Part shown: in pieces, positions 54,286-63,466 of the stretch
Numbering within the stretch: the stretch's first letter is position 1
Layout: each line of letters opens with the position of its first letter
Assembly (NCBI RefSeq): GCF_009363115.1
Contig: NZ_CP045298.1
Coordinates: 4,895,501-4,959,500, forward strand
Length of the DNA stretch: 64,000 nt
Direction of reading: 5' to 3'
Origin: Paenibacillus brasilensis
Lineage (GTDB): Bacteria; Bacillota; Bacilli; Paenibacillales; Paenibacillaceae
The notes under the pieces: model-generated
What the model was told of the DNA's origin: nothing
The model's database searches: none
What the model saw: only the letters and a program-made list of their open reading frames with translations
Program-made: the position numbers and the translations under genes

Positions 54286-55431
54286 TTATGCCGTTTTTGA
54301 AAATTTTCGGTAAAGTACAATATACTGTCCCCCTACTTTACTTATCGAGAATTCCCTCCTAACCATTTTCGAACTAAATTCACCTAATATCCGTAACCGT
54401 TGAGGGTGTTTCAGGAGGAAATTTATATCTTTCACAAGTCTGTTTGCATGGAGAGATATCATGGAACCATGGTCGCCAAAATTATAACTTTTCATCATAG
54501 CAATGGACTCGGGTCCAACGATCCCGCAATATCCAGATACTCCAGCTGCGATAACCGGTCTGGCGCATGCCATTGCTTCAAGCGCGACACGCCCAGTTCC
54601 TACGACGATATCTGCTGCATAATAGGCATTTTGAATCGAAGTCAGTGGTCCCTTAACAAGAATAACTCTTCGTCCAAGACGTTGGTTCACTTTCTGGGCC
54701 AACTGTGAAAGCTGTCGTCGAAAAGGACCTGGACCATATAACACTGCCGCAAATTTTTTGTTGCTTCGCGCAACCTTTTCTGCAGCCAAGATGACTTTTT
54801 GGGCTATCGGATATTTATCCCTTTCGAACCTTGCGGCATAGACTAAAAGCTGAGCATCTTGTGGCAAGCCGAGGGCTTTTCTCCATCTTTTTTTAGGCTG
54901 ATTGGCCTGAAACTGCATAGTATTGATTCCGTTCGAAATAAGTTGAATTTTATACGCAGGGATTCCACTCTTCCGTAACCATTGTGACAGCCCCGGTGAA
55001 ACCGAAACGATTTTTTTGGAGGAAACGACTGAAGCTCTTAGATCGTTCTTTGATTCATAGGTACCATGCACTGTAACTATAAGGGGAATGCCAGGATGCG
55101 CGCGTTGAAAACGATTGGCCAATCTAAGCCTAGTATTAGCATGAATAATGCCGTACTTGTTTCGGTTAACAATCTTGTACAAGCCTTGTATCTGGTTCAA
55201 CAACTTTTCTTTTTGCATGGGTAGTATATGCACGGATATCCCCATTTTTCGTGCAGCAGAGGTTAGCGGGCCTCCTATTGTTGCAATCCCAACCCGAATA
55301 CCTTTAGTAAGCAAAAATTTAGACAAAGACAAGACATGTCTCTCGGTCCCACCGGTTTTAAGGCGATCAATTAACATCAAGACCTTCACTTCTTCAACCA
55401 CCCCTTCCACGATTTTCATTTCTGCTTGCAT
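54286..55431 (-). CDS. Glycosyltransferase family 4 protein
   Basis: A 381-residue GT-B enzyme. N-terminal VKVLMLIDRLKTGGTERHVL is the usual GT4 acceptor-domain start, with VHGTYESKND in the middle. The C-terminal donor domain has RFERDKYPIAQKVILAAEKV and the EX7E-like VALEAMACARPVIAAG. Basic overall, cytosolic. It diverges from a PIG-L deacetylase gene at 55593. Such pairs modify cell-surface glycans or make sugar-thiol cofactors; sequence is not BshA-like. Acceptor unknown. Confidence 0.85.
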   Translation of the reverse strand: MQAEMKIVEGVVEEVKVLMLIDRLKTGGTERHVLSLSKFLLTKGIRVGIATIGGPLTSAARKMGISVHILPMQKEKLLNQIQGLYKIVNRNKYGIIHANTRLRLANRFQRAHPGIPLIVTVHGTYESKNDLRASVVSSKKIVSVSPGLSQWLRKSGIPAYKIQLISNGINTMQFQANQPKKRWRKALGLPQDAQLLVYAARFERDKYPIAQKVILAAEKVARSNKKFAAVLYGPGPFRRQLSQLAQKVNQRLGRRVILVKGPLTSIQNAYYAADIVVGTGRVALEAMACARPVIAAGVSGYCGIVGPESIAMMKSYNFGDHGSMISLHANRLVKDINFLLKHPQRLRILGEFSSKMVRREFSISKVGGQYIVLYRKFSKTA

Positions 55432-55592
55432 AGCTTATGCTTTCGGAAAACGATATGACCGGACAAATGATGATTTATATTTATTTTGGTTAAAATGTTA
55501 CACACAAAGACGATTGACGAATACAATTATCTCGATTATCTTAAAAAGCTGAGTACATCCACTACTTTGATGAAGGAGACGATTCGTAGCCT

Positions 55593-56384
55593 ATGACGCC
55601 TATTACGTTTAAGGAGTTGCGGGGTCCCATTTTGATTGTTGCACCACATCCGGATGATGATGTTCTATCCTCCGGAGGAGTCATTCAAAAAGCCGTCCAA
55701 ACCGGCAAACCAGTCCACATTGTTTATTTAACCAATGGCGATGCAAACACAGATTCCATCCGAAATTTCCTTCATGCACCATTTATTCCGGCCTCTTTTC
55801 GCAGACTTGGGCGCATTCGGCATTTGGAAGCTCTTAGAGCGGCAGCATTTTTAGGCGTGTCATCAAAAAGGTTATACTTCTTCGGTTTTCCAGATGCTCA
55901 TTCACTCCCTATAGCTAAAAGTACAAATGAAAACCAAGTGTTTCGCTCTCCTGTTACGTTATGGGACCGTGCCAGATATTCATTTTCCTTTCATAGAAAT
56001 GCACCTTATACAAGAAAAACAGCTATTTCTTTATTTACGGAAATTCTTAAAAAAGTAAAACCTAAAACGATCATTGTAAACCGAGCAGATGATACAAATC
56101 CAGACCATCGAGCAGCCAGAATTTTCCTAATGGACGCACTCCGCCGTACGAGAATGAAACCTCTTATCCTTAGCTACTTGATTCACTTTCCGAAATGGCC
56201 GTCATTCAAGGGAGCCTTTGTGCCGCCAGTAAGATTAAATACTCGAAATGTACGCGCCCTTTCCATATCGGCATTGAAGCAAAGAAAGAATCTGCAGGCG
56301 TTCCGATTACACCGTTCCCAGTTTCATGCTCATGATCGTCTCTTAAGACTTATACGACGAAAGGAAATATTTTGGTTGGGTTAA
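55593..56384 (+). CDS. PIG-L/LmbE-family deacetylase
   Basis: A 263-residue zinc hydrolase. The metal motif is APHPDDDVLSSGG near residue 18, the third ligand histidine in NPDHRAARIF near 170, plus YLTNGDANTDSI and YFFGFPDAHSL. Family members remove N-acetyl groups from GlcNAc-linked substrates. GAAGGAGA precedes the ATG. With the opposite glycosyltransferase gene it makes a transfer-then-deacetylate pair. Both sit between transposon ends, so they may be plasmid- or transposon-derived. Confidence 0.85.
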   Translation: MTPITFKELRGPILIVAPHPDDDVLSSGGVIQKAVQTGKPVHIVYLTNGDANTDSIRNFLHAPFIPASFRRLGRIRHLEALRAAAFLGVSSKRLYFFGFPDAHSLPIAKSTNENQVFRSPVTLWDRARYSFSFHRNAPYTRKTAISLFTEILKKVKPKTIIVNRADDTNPDHRAARIFLMDALRRTRMKPLILSYLIHFPKWPSFKGAFVPPVRLNTRNVRALSISALKQRKNLQAFRLHRSQFHAHDRLLRLIRRKEIFWLG

Positions 56385-56402
56385 CTTCCGATTAGGCTTA
56401 GA

Positions 56403-56414
56403 GGGGTTCCGCCA
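56403..56414 (+). repeat. Tn3-type end fragment left of IS231-like element
   Basis: GGGGTTCCGCCA, the first twelve bases of a Tn4430-type end with one change (T for A), directly abutting the IS231-like left end. Confidence 0.6.
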
Positions 56415-58086
56415 CATGCCCATCAAGCTATGATGAAACCATGCCCCAAAATGGAAAAATAAGTTATACTTTTTATGATAGCATTTTTCCATAGAAAGGA
56501 TGGTTTTCCCATGAAATCTATTTCTCTTTCTATCAGCGAAGAAATGCATTTACTAGCCCAACAGCTTCATCATCATTTTTCTCCTGCCCAGCTTGAGGAG
56601 CTTGCCAGAAAAGCTGGCTTCGTCCAACGAAAAAGCAAATATACCCCGCAGGATTTAATTTCCTTATGTGTCTTTTTAAATGATGATGTATCTGTGACTC
56701 CCCTCACGAGATTATGTAGCCAACTTGATGCCTCAAATCATCTATCGATGAGCGCAGAAGGATTGAACCAGCGTTTCAATTCTTCTGCAATTGCCTTCCT
56801 GCAATCCCTTTTTTCAACGCTTCTCCAAGAAAAAATCTCGACTTCCTTCTCACTGCCTTGTGAATGTAACTCCTATTTTCATCGAATCCGAATTCTGGAT
56901 TCGACTGTGTTTCAACTTCCTGATCCCTATGCCGATCGTTACCAGGGATCCGGAGGAAGTTCTCATACGGCAGGTATGAAAATTCAACTCGAATACGAGC
57001 TAATAACCGGAGAATTTTTACAAGTAGATGTTGGGCCCGGAAAAAACAATGATGGTCTATATGGTACAAAACGAGCGAAAACTGTGGAAAAGAACGATCT
57101 TTGTATTCGAGATTTAGGATACTTTTGTTTAGATGACTTCGAAGAAATGGAGCGCCAAGGAGCTTTTTACGTTTCACGCTTAAAATTAAATATCCGTGTA
57201 TATGAAAAAAATAAGGAAGTTGAACAGTCCAAAGATGGCAGGGTAAAAAAGCAATCGTTGTTCAGAGAACTCGACCTCGAAGAGATCATGGGTCGCCTTC
57301 AGCCCGGGGAGATTGTGGAACTTCCCGAAGTGTATCTCGGTCGCTATAACAAATTTCGCACACGGCTTCTCATCTATAAACTTACACCGGAACAGACTCA
57401 AAAGCGGCTCATGATACGTGCTAAACAGGAGAAAAAGAAAAACATAACCTATAAAGAGCGAACAAAGCGCTTAAGTGCCATCAATATCTACATGACGAAT
57501 ACGCCAGACGTATACTTGAAAAAAGAGTATATCCATGACCTTTATTCCCTCCGCTGGCAGATAGAGATTTTGTTTAAAACTTGGAAATCCATCTTCCATA
57601 TCGACCAGTGCAAATCGATCAAAACCGAACGCTTCGAATGTCATGTTTACGGGCAGTTGATCGCTATATTGCTTAGTTCTTCTCTTATGTTTCAGATGCG
57701 TAGACTTTTGTTGATAAAGAAAAAACAAGAAGCCAGTGAGTTTAAAGTCATCTGTATCTTAAAAGACTACTTGCTTTCCCTACATGAGGCCATAAAAAAA
57801 CAAGCGGATGATATCCAGCAAGTGCTTCTTCAACTCTTTCGGATGATTGAGAAGAATGGGCGCAAGTCACATCGATATGAGAAGAAAACCGTATTTGACA
57901 TTCTGGGTGTAATCTATGAAAGTAGACAGAAATCTCGACGGGCTGCATAGAAGAAATTGATTTTTAAACGAAGTCACAAAGGCTTATTTAAGCTTGTTCA
58001 AAATCCAATTCTAACCTCAAGATTTGAATCAAATGATGAACTGTAGCATCTGATACTTTTACTTTGTTCTTAGCTTGATGGGCATG
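56415..58086 (+). mobile_element. IS231-like element (IS4 family), complete
   Basis: 1672 bases, close to IS231 length. Ends CATGCCCATCAAGCTATGA (56415) and the reverse complement of CATGCCCATCAAGCTAAGA (to 58086). Carries one open transposase gene. Flanks are Tn3-type end pieces in inverted orientation, not direct repeats, so this copy did not simply insert once and stay. Confidence 0.85.
56511..57950 (+). CDS. IS231-type (IS4 family) transposase
   Basis: 479 residues, the length usual for IS231 transposases. The catalytic DDE is visible: D in RILDSTVFQLPDPYADRYQG, D in LCIRDLGYFCLDDFEEMERQ, and the YREK-type glutamate region LYSLRWQIEILFKTWKSIFH. GAAAGGATGG precedes the ATG at 56511. The frame is open throughout, so it may be active and could mobilise the 99-base element at 53941. 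Confidence 0.88.
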   Translation: MKSISLSISEEMHLLAQQLHHHFSPAQLEELARKAGFVQRKSKYTPQDLISLCVFLNDDVSVTPLTRLCSQLDASNHLSMSAEGLNQRFNSSAIAFLQSLFSTLLQEKISTSFSLPCECNSYFHRIRILDSTVFQLPDPYADRYQGSGGSSHTAGMKIQLEYELITGEFLQVDVGPGKNNDGLYGTKRAKTVEKNDLCIRDLGYFCLDDFEEMERQGAFYVSRLKLNIRVYEKNKEVEQSKDGRVKKQSLFRELDLEEIMGRLQPGEIVELPEVYLGRYNKFRTRLLIYKLTPEQTQKRLMIRAKQEKKKNITYKERTKRLSAINIYMTNTPDVYLKKEYIHDLYSLRWQIEILFKTWKSIFHIDQCKSIKTERFECHVYGQLIAILLSSSLMFQMRRLLLIKKKQEASEFKVICILKDYLLSLHEAIKKQADDIQQVLLQLFRMIEKNGRKSHRYEKKTVFDILGVIYESRQKSRRAA

Positions 58087-58098
58087 TGGCGGTACCCC
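58087..58098 (-). repeat. Tn3-type end fragment right of IS231-like element
   Basis: TGGCGGTACCCC, the exact complement of a Tn4430-type terminal GGGGTACCGCCA. Together with 56403-56414 it frames the IS in opposite orientation. Beyond it the truncated tnpA begins. Confidence 0.65.
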
Positions 58099-59431
58099 AG
58101 TTATTGCGGATCCCCCCATTGATCGGAATTTCGTCGGTTAAGGGAAAATAGTGCATTCCCGTTTGAGTGCATTTCTTGATTAGTTCGAGCGCGAGGATAA
58201 CTGGACGGTGAACGTCGTTATTAGAACGAAAATCAAGAATGCTAAGAATTTCAGGAACTATCCGCCGGTAATGGCTACCATAGGAGGCGCGAATGACCGT
58301 ATGGATTTTTTCGCGGTATGCCGGTCTAGTATGTTTAAATTCGTTGACCAAATCTTTCAGTGTTTGTTCGTTTACAACTGGGTACAGGACATCTTTAATG
58401 ATTCCCTCCGGATGCTCGATGGCCGTCTGCGCCATGTTAAATAAAATGCCATACTTGTTGCCGACTCGTCGTAGATCGTTCAGAATTTCCTTTTCGATCT
58501 TTCGTTCGGCGCGTACTCCGATACGGTGAATAATTTGAATAAGCAGATCGACCAGGTTGTCCGATATTTCCATGCAGCGAAACCAAAAGAAAGTTGACAA
58601 CAGCGTATATCGAATCGAATCTGGATGTCGGCGAAGCTCACGTAGATCCTCAGTAGAAACGCGCTGCCGATACTTTTTCAACACCTTATGGGGAATGTCT
58701 CGAAATAAATCATCCGGAAGCTCCAAATTGCGAATTGTCCGCAATTTGTTAACTTCCTTCAGCACGCTATCCACCCCAGCACGACCAGGATCTGCTTTTA
58801 ACTCATTAAATGATATTTGTATGCTGCTGTCGCTGGCGGTTTCTTCTTCGTCAATCTCTAAATAAGAAATGCTATCAATCAGAGAGTCTAGCTGAGTTAG
58901 AGACGTGGAAGGCAACTTTTGGTATGTCGCTTGGAAGAAGGATTCTTCATATGTATGAATGGCTGAACGGATCAAACGCTCAATGCGGTCCGGCGTGGGC
59001 GGCACGATTTTTAATTCATGGAATCGACGGTAAACGCGTTCCTTTAAATGCTCAAATTCATGATCGTAATGCAGAACATGTTGGCATAGCCATTCTGCCA
59101 TTTCCTGAGCATCCTCTATCGTATCCTCGCGGAATTCGAAGAACTCCCGGATCTGTGTTCGGTGGTAGGTGATTGAACGACCGGTCCAATCGTACTGAGC
59201 ATATGATTCTGGCTCAGAGAAGATTTGTTTTGCAATGTACGCGATCACCGCTTTGGGAACTTCGTACTTATGAGTTGGAAAACGGGCTTCATTTTGAAAA
59301 AACTTGAGTAGCACGGCAAATCCAATCCTGGTTTCCCCGGTCTTGTTCTCGATCAATCTCATCTCGTTCGGCAGGATCGTAAAATGCTCGATTAATTCAT
59401 CCAGTTCCCAATTCCGTTTCAAGTAATCCAC
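58099..59431 (-). pseudogene. tnpA: Second Tn3-family transposase, N-terminal 440 residues only
   Basis: The frame begins MDYLKRNWELDELIEHFTIL and includes the DUF4158 domain (IGFAVLLKFFQNEARFPTHK) and the linker helices through IPINGGIRNN, where the DDE core would start. It is cut at 58098 by the Tn3-type end plus IS231-like unit. It is different from the tnpA at 49536, so remains of a second, unrelated Tn3-family element are present. Confidence 0.83.
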
Positions 59432-59439
59432 TCCAAAGT

Positions 59440-59565
59440 AAAGTTCCTATAACAGTGAGTATCGGAACTTTGGACTTGAAATAAGTATATCCAAGCTGTA
59501 TATTTTAGACAATATGAGTCTCACAATTTCCGATGTTCCATTTACATAAATAGATTCGGAACTTC
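59440..59565. promoter_or_regulatory. Dyad cluster upstream of truncated tnpA, possible resolution site
   Basis: AAAGTTCC (59440-59447) and GGAACTTT (59464-59471) form a dyad with a 16-base spacer. A second related set, TTCCGATGTTCC (about 59528-59539) and TTCGGAACTTC (about 59555-59565), follows. Repeated GTTCC/GGAAC arms before a tnpA suggest recombinase sites. The remaining stretch to 59794 has no gene. Confidence 0.4.
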
Positions 59566-59794
59566 TTATTTTATGAAGAGGTACGAACGCGCAGGATAGT
59601 TTAAGATCATTCACTGTGAACCATATCACAAATAGAGCGAAAATTTAATTGGGAAAGTATGAAGCGTACTGTAATTATACGGAATAGAGTGATTTTTGAG
59701 ATTTTGAATTCATTACTTAGGTTCCTTACCCCAATACATAATTATGCTACCACTAAAATCAGTCTCATTTTATAAGAAAAAGAGGGTGCTCCCG

Positions 59795-60766
59795 ATGGCA
59801 AAATGGGATAATATGCTATCCATAATTTGGATGCTACAATCCGGAAGGAAGCTCACCGCTGCGCGGATTGCAGACAGTTTGGAGATTAGCATCCGTACCG
59901 TGTACCGGTATATCGACGCATTATGCGTCAGTGGTGTTCCGATCGTTACGGAATCAGGCCATGACGGAGGCATTCGCATTCTAAAAAGCTTCCAGGAGAC
60001 GCCATTGTTCTTCAACTCTGTAGAGTTGAAGGCACTTGTGGACGCGTTTAAGTTTGCGCAAGGCGCTGGCTATCCGTATACGAAGGAGCTGGAAAGCGCG
60101 TTGAAGAAGGTGGAGAACGGGCTGCACGAAGAGCAGCGCGATGATCTGTCCCGCCAGACGGGAGGCTTGGATGTGATTTCTCCGGCGCGTCCGCCTTCCG
60201 TTGTTCCGTTGTTGCGGGACCTGGAGCAGGCGGTGAATGACGGGAGAACGGTGCGCATCGTTTATCGAAAAGCGAATATGGAGCAGGCCGATGAACGTGA
60301 AGTCGATCCGTACGGGTTGGCCTACGACCGAAATGAATGGTACGCTGTCGCGTTCTGTCATCGGTCGCAGGCGGTGCGGACGTTCCGTGTGGATCGTATC
60401 ACTCTGCTAGAGCCGACCGAAGCGTGGTTCCAAAAGCCAGAGCGTTTCTCCGCGGCGGTCTATTTCCGAGACCAGTCCGAACGGGAACGTGAGGCGGACG
60501 GGCCGCTGACTGTCATCCGCATCGAGGGAGAGTCCGATACGTTGAATGCGGTTTGCGGCCACTGGCATATGCGCCACTATTTGATGGAACGGACCGATCG
60601 GGAAGCGCGGTTTCTGCTCGACGTCCCGACGATGAACAAGTATCTTCCGATGTATCTGATGACGTTTGGCACAGCCATTCGAATTCGTGAGCCGCTGGCG
60701 CTGAAGCGCCGGGTCCAGGAGATGTCATCGGCAATCGCACATCATTACGAAATTGATTCCGATTGA
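59795..60766 (+). CDS. WYL-domain regulator (YafY-like)
   Basis: 323 residues. N-terminal HTH_11 (MLSIIWMLQSGRKLTAARIA), then DSLEISIRTVYRYIDALCVS, the wing HDGGIRILKSF, and a WYL domain at about 155-235 with REVDPYGLAYDRNEWYAVAF and HRSQAVRTFRVDRI. The C-terminal WCX domain follows. Start ATG 59795 after AGAGGGTG is preferred over an upstream frame extension. WYL regulators often sense nucleic-acid or small ligands and control stress or defence genes. No obvious target nearby. Confidence 0.87.
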   Translation: MAKWDNMLSIIWMLQSGRKLTAARIADSLEISIRTVYRYIDALCVSGVPIVTESGHDGGIRILKSFQETPLFFNSVELKALVDAFKFAQGAGYPYTKELESALKKVENGLHEEQRDDLSRQTGGLDVISPARPPSVVPLLRDLEQAVNDGRTVRIVYRKANMEQADEREVDPYGLAYDRNEWYAVAFCHRSQAVRTFRVDRITLLEPTEAWFQKPERFSAAVYFRDQSEREREADGPLTVIRIEGESDTLNAVCGHWHMRHYLMERTDREARFLLDVPTMNKYLPMYLMTFGTAIRIREPLALKRRVQEMSSAIAHHYEIDSD

Positions 60767-60768
60767 AG

Positions 60769-60792
60769 TTCGCTGACGATAACTGTCAGTGA
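60769..60792. repeat. 24-base palindromic repeat, copy 1
   Basis: TTCGCTGACGATAACTGTCA then GTGA; a CTGAC-N7-GTCAG dyad right after the WYL stop. Matches copy 2 at 61855-61878 at 20 of 24 positions. Confidence 0.6.
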
Positions 60793-60846
60793 AGTTGCTT
60801 TATTATTAGATATAGAATTCAAATCAAATCATGAAGGAGGAGACAA

Positions 60847-61266
60847 ATGCCTACTTTTAAAATGAAGCATATAAACCCGGAAGGTTTATTCAAATCAAAA
60901 GCATTTAGTCAAGCGATTACCGTAACAGGGAAGGCAAAAACAATTTATATTGGCGGGCAAAATGCTATAAATTCAAAAGGTGAGCTGATTGGAGTTGGTG
61001 ATTTGGAGTTGCAGACAAAACAGGCACTTCATAATATCAAAACCATTTTAGCTACTGAAAATGCAAGTTTCGCCAATCTGGTCAAACTCAATATTTATTT
61101 AGTTAGCGGAAGCGACCCGCTTATTGGTTACAAAGCATTCCAAGAGATGGCTGGTTCATTAGATAATCCCCCACTGGTCACCGTGTTATTCGTCTCGGAA
61201 TTTGCATCGCGTCCATCTTGCCTTCTTGAAATAGATGGAATTGCAGTCATTGAAGATAAAGACTAA
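60847..61266 (+). CDS. RidA/YjgF-family protein
   Basis: 139 residues. Family features: IYIGGQNAINSKGELIGVGD, ALHNIKTILATENASFANLV, and the closing RPSCLLEIDGIAVIE. In canonical RidA an arginine near residue 105 contacts the carboxylate of enamine/imine intermediates; ASRPSCLLEI provides it. Likely deaminates reactive 2-aminoacrylate-type intermediates. AAGGAGGAG precedes the ATG. Seven bases before DUF1697, so co-transcribed. Confidence 0.88.
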   Translation: MPTFKMKHINPEGLFKSKAFSQAITVTGKAKTIYIGGQNAINSKGELIGVGDLELQTKQALHNIKTILATENASFANLVKLNIYLVSGSDPLIGYKAFQEMAGSLDNPPLVTVLFVSEFASRPSCLLEIDGIAVIEDKD

Positions 61267-61272
61267 ATATGT

Positions 61273-61878
61273 ATGGTCTATACGGCTCTGCTTCGCGGGA
61301 TCAATGTCGGCGGAAACAACAAAGTAGATATGAAAATACTTAAAAAATCATTTGAGCAGGCTGGTATGAAAAACGTCGTTACCTATATCAATTCGGGCAA
61401 TATCATTTTCACAACCACCGGCCACTCCAAAATGGATATAGCGCAAATTCTCGAAAAAGCGATTACGGATACCTTCGGTTTGCAAATCAAGGTGCTGGTA
61501 ATTAGTTTAGAAGACATGAAAAAAGTGATGTCCACGCTCCCCGAATCATGGATGAACAATGATAAATTGAGATGCGACGTCCTTTATTTATGGGAAGATA
61601 TCAATGACGCTTCCGTTCTCGATAAGTTGATCTTCAAACCGGAGATCGAAACGATGAAATATGCTCCAAGCGCGATAATATGGGCGATTGATAAAATAAA
61701 CGTGACTAAAGGCAGCATGACAAAGTTGATTGGTTCGGAATTGTATCGACAGATGACGATCAGGAATTTGAATACGACACGAAAAATATATCAGCTTATG
61801 ATGGCGGCAGACGAAGAAAAAAAAATGATTTCACCTGCGCAGATCCCGATTAACTTCGCTGACAACGATTGTCAGTGA
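61273..61878 (+). CDS. DUF1697 protein
   Basis: 201 residues of DUF1697: YTALLRGINVGGNNKVDMKI, YINSGNIIFTT, DVLYLWEDINDASVLDKLIF and the C-terminal TKLIGSELYRQMTIRNLNTT. The last seven residues (ADNDCQ region) are encoded by the 24-base repeat copy 2, so the natural C terminus may have been replaced. Function of the family is not established. Confidence 0.83.
   Translation: MVYTALLRGINVGGNNKVDMKILKKSFEQAGMKNVVTYINSGNIIFTTTGHSKMDIAQILEKAITDTFGLQIKVLVISLEDMKKVMSTLPESWMNNDKLRCDVLYLWEDINDASVLDKLIFKPEIETMKYAPSAIIWAIDKINVTKGSMTKLIGSELYRQMTIRNLNTTRKIYQLMMAADEEKKMISPAQIPINFADNDCQ
61855..61878. repeat. 24-base palindromic repeat, copy 2
   Basis: TTCGCTGACAACGATTGTCA then GTGA. Includes the DUF1697 stop codon. 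With copy 1 it brackets the ridA-DUF1697 pair as direct repeats. Confidence 0.6.
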
Positions 61879-61953
61879 GCCTGTTATACGATAGAGAAAA
61901 TGCTGAGGCAGTGGCAGCCAAACGATGAATAAAGGGAGAGGTGGATTCATCCA

Positions 61954-62458
61954 ATGCGTCAACACCTGCATCAATTGTACGAAATATCATGTTTGGGCGA
62001 ATGACCAGCTGTTCACCCATCTGGAGCTGCTTCCGAAGGATGCGTTTCATGCGGAAGTGACGAGCGTGATCCCGTCCGTGTCGCAAACGTTCGGGCATAT
62101 GTACATGTTCGAACAGCTCTATATGTACGTGCTTGCGGAAGTTCCTAACGAGGGCATTTTCCCGAAGATCCCGGGTTGGAGGGAGGAAGCGCAAGACATA
62201 ACGGTTGATCAAATGCGGAGGCTGTTCGCCGGCGGTGCTGAACAGTTTCGCGATTTGCTGAGGCGGACGCCCGACACGGACAAGGCTATGACAATCGAGC
62301 ATCCGAGTTACGGCCGTCTCGATACGTATTTCTCCGACATCCTGCGTCATGTGGTCAACCACGGGACATATCACCGGGGCAATGTGACCGCGATGCTGAG
62401 GCAGCAAGGGTATGCCGGGGTCCCGACCGATTATATGTTTTATTTGATGGAACGGTAG
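61954..62458 (+). pseudogene. DinB-family protein with an extra base near its start
   Basis: GGGAGAGGTGG and ATG 61954 begin MRQHLHQLYE, the normal DinB start, but an extra A near 61983 throws the frame off. In the frame that stays open the text resumes YHVWANDQLFTHLELLPKDA, HMYMFEQLYMYVLAEV and the histidine motif DILRHVVNHGTYHRGNVTAM. A start upstream at 61925 would give a full-length but unnatural N terminus. Metal-binding four-helix bundle; broken unless the extra base is an error. Confidence 0.75.
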
Positions 62459-62481
62459 GAAGGTCAGCGGTAAACGGATGT

Positions 62482-62520
62482 GAGGAGAGGCAGGCCCGGT
62501 TTTCGGGCCTGCCTCTCCTC
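62482..62520 (+). terminator. Perfect 16-base hairpin after DinB gene
   Basis: GAGGAGAGGCAGGCCC (62482-62497) with GGGCCTGCCTCTCCTC (62505-62520). Lies 23 bases after the stop. No T run, so termination strength is uncertain. Confidence 0.65.
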
Positions 62521-62559
62521 GTATGCTCAGTCATCAGAAGGTGAAGAGTGGAGTTTCCC

Positions 62560-63192
62560 AATGGTCATACAAAGTGGCTGGTATTGTTGGCATTACTTAC
62601 AATGATATAGAGAACAGCGTAAGCAATGATATTCCGATTCTAAGTATTGACAGGCATTTCAACAAAAAAATTACCTGTGTGACCTCGGATAATTATGAGG
62701 GAGGGCGTCTGGCTTTGAAGGAACTTGTTAAAGCAGGAGCCCAGAGACCGGCTTTTATGGGAAGTGTAACTTCCGTTTTTAGTGAAACCATGAATCGAAG
62801 AAAAGGTTTCATTGATGAGGCGAAAAAATTAGGTGTCGACTATGTTGTATACGAGAAACCAGATTGTGGACGACGATGCCTATTTTGGCGAATTTCTATC
62901 TAAGCATCAGGATGTGGACGGCATTTTCGCTATTACCGATATGTTAGCCGCCAAATATATAGAAAGAGCAGGTAGGCAGGGTATTCGCGTTCCAGAGGAT
63001 GCAAAGGTCATTGGTTACGATGGCATTCAGGATCATCCTTATTTTCATCCGGTATTGTCTACCATCAGGCAGCCAGTGGAGGAAATGGCACGTATGACAA
63101 TCAGACTGCTGTATAAAAAGATAGAGGGTAAAACTTTAGATCAGCAAGTGTATCGTCTCCCCGTTATTTTCAGGCAAGGCGAAACGACATGA
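62560..63192 (+). pseudogene. LacI-family regulator remnant, no HTH, frameshifted
   Basis: The first frame encodes VAGIVGITYNDIENSVSNDI, SIDRHFNKKITCVTSDNYEG and NRRKGFIDEAKKLGVDYVVY, the start of a LacI effector domain. Near 62868 it shifts; the next frame continues VDGIFAITDMLAAKYIERAG, RVPEDAKVIGYDGIQDHPYF and LSTIRQPVEEMARMTIRLLY to 63192. The DNA-binding domain is missing upstream. It precedes an ABC sugar permease gene it probably regulated. Confidence 0.8.
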
Positions 63193-63268
63193 TTTTTATT
63201 GTAAAGTATTAGCTCATTCAGTTGGATCTCAGTCTGGATCTACAAACTCGACTTTTTCTTATAATAAA

Positions 63269-63282
63269 TTGGAAACGTTTCA
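63269..63282. promoter_or_regulatory. LacI/CcpA-type operator, copy 1
   Basis: TTGGAAACGTTTCA, core GAAACGTTTC palindrome with central CG, as in LacI/GalR and cre boxes. Confidence 0.6.
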
Positions 63283-63451
63283 TTTGGAAATCAAACTACT
63301 CTGTTAAAAGATCAAAGGAATAAGTTTGGATCAACAAATGCATCGTCTTCCTGTTATTTTAAGGCAAGATTGTTTTTGATTTTAGAAAAACTTCAATTTA
63401 TTCGGTCGGTTCATGTATGAATCTGCCGACTGACGTTTTTCTTATAGCAAA

Positions 63452-63466
63452 TTGGAAACGTTTCAA
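63452..63466. promoter_or_regulatory. LacI/CcpA-type operator, copy 2
   Basis: TTGGAAACGTTTCAA, 36 bases before the permease ATG. The two copies, 183 bases apart, could support looping by a LacI tetramer. Confidence 0.6.

Noticed and set aside
54286..56384. Calling the GT4/PIG-L pair bshA and bshB
   Set aside because: The glycosyltransferase N terminus lacks the BshA-type start and the genes diverge rather than form the usual bacillithiol operon.
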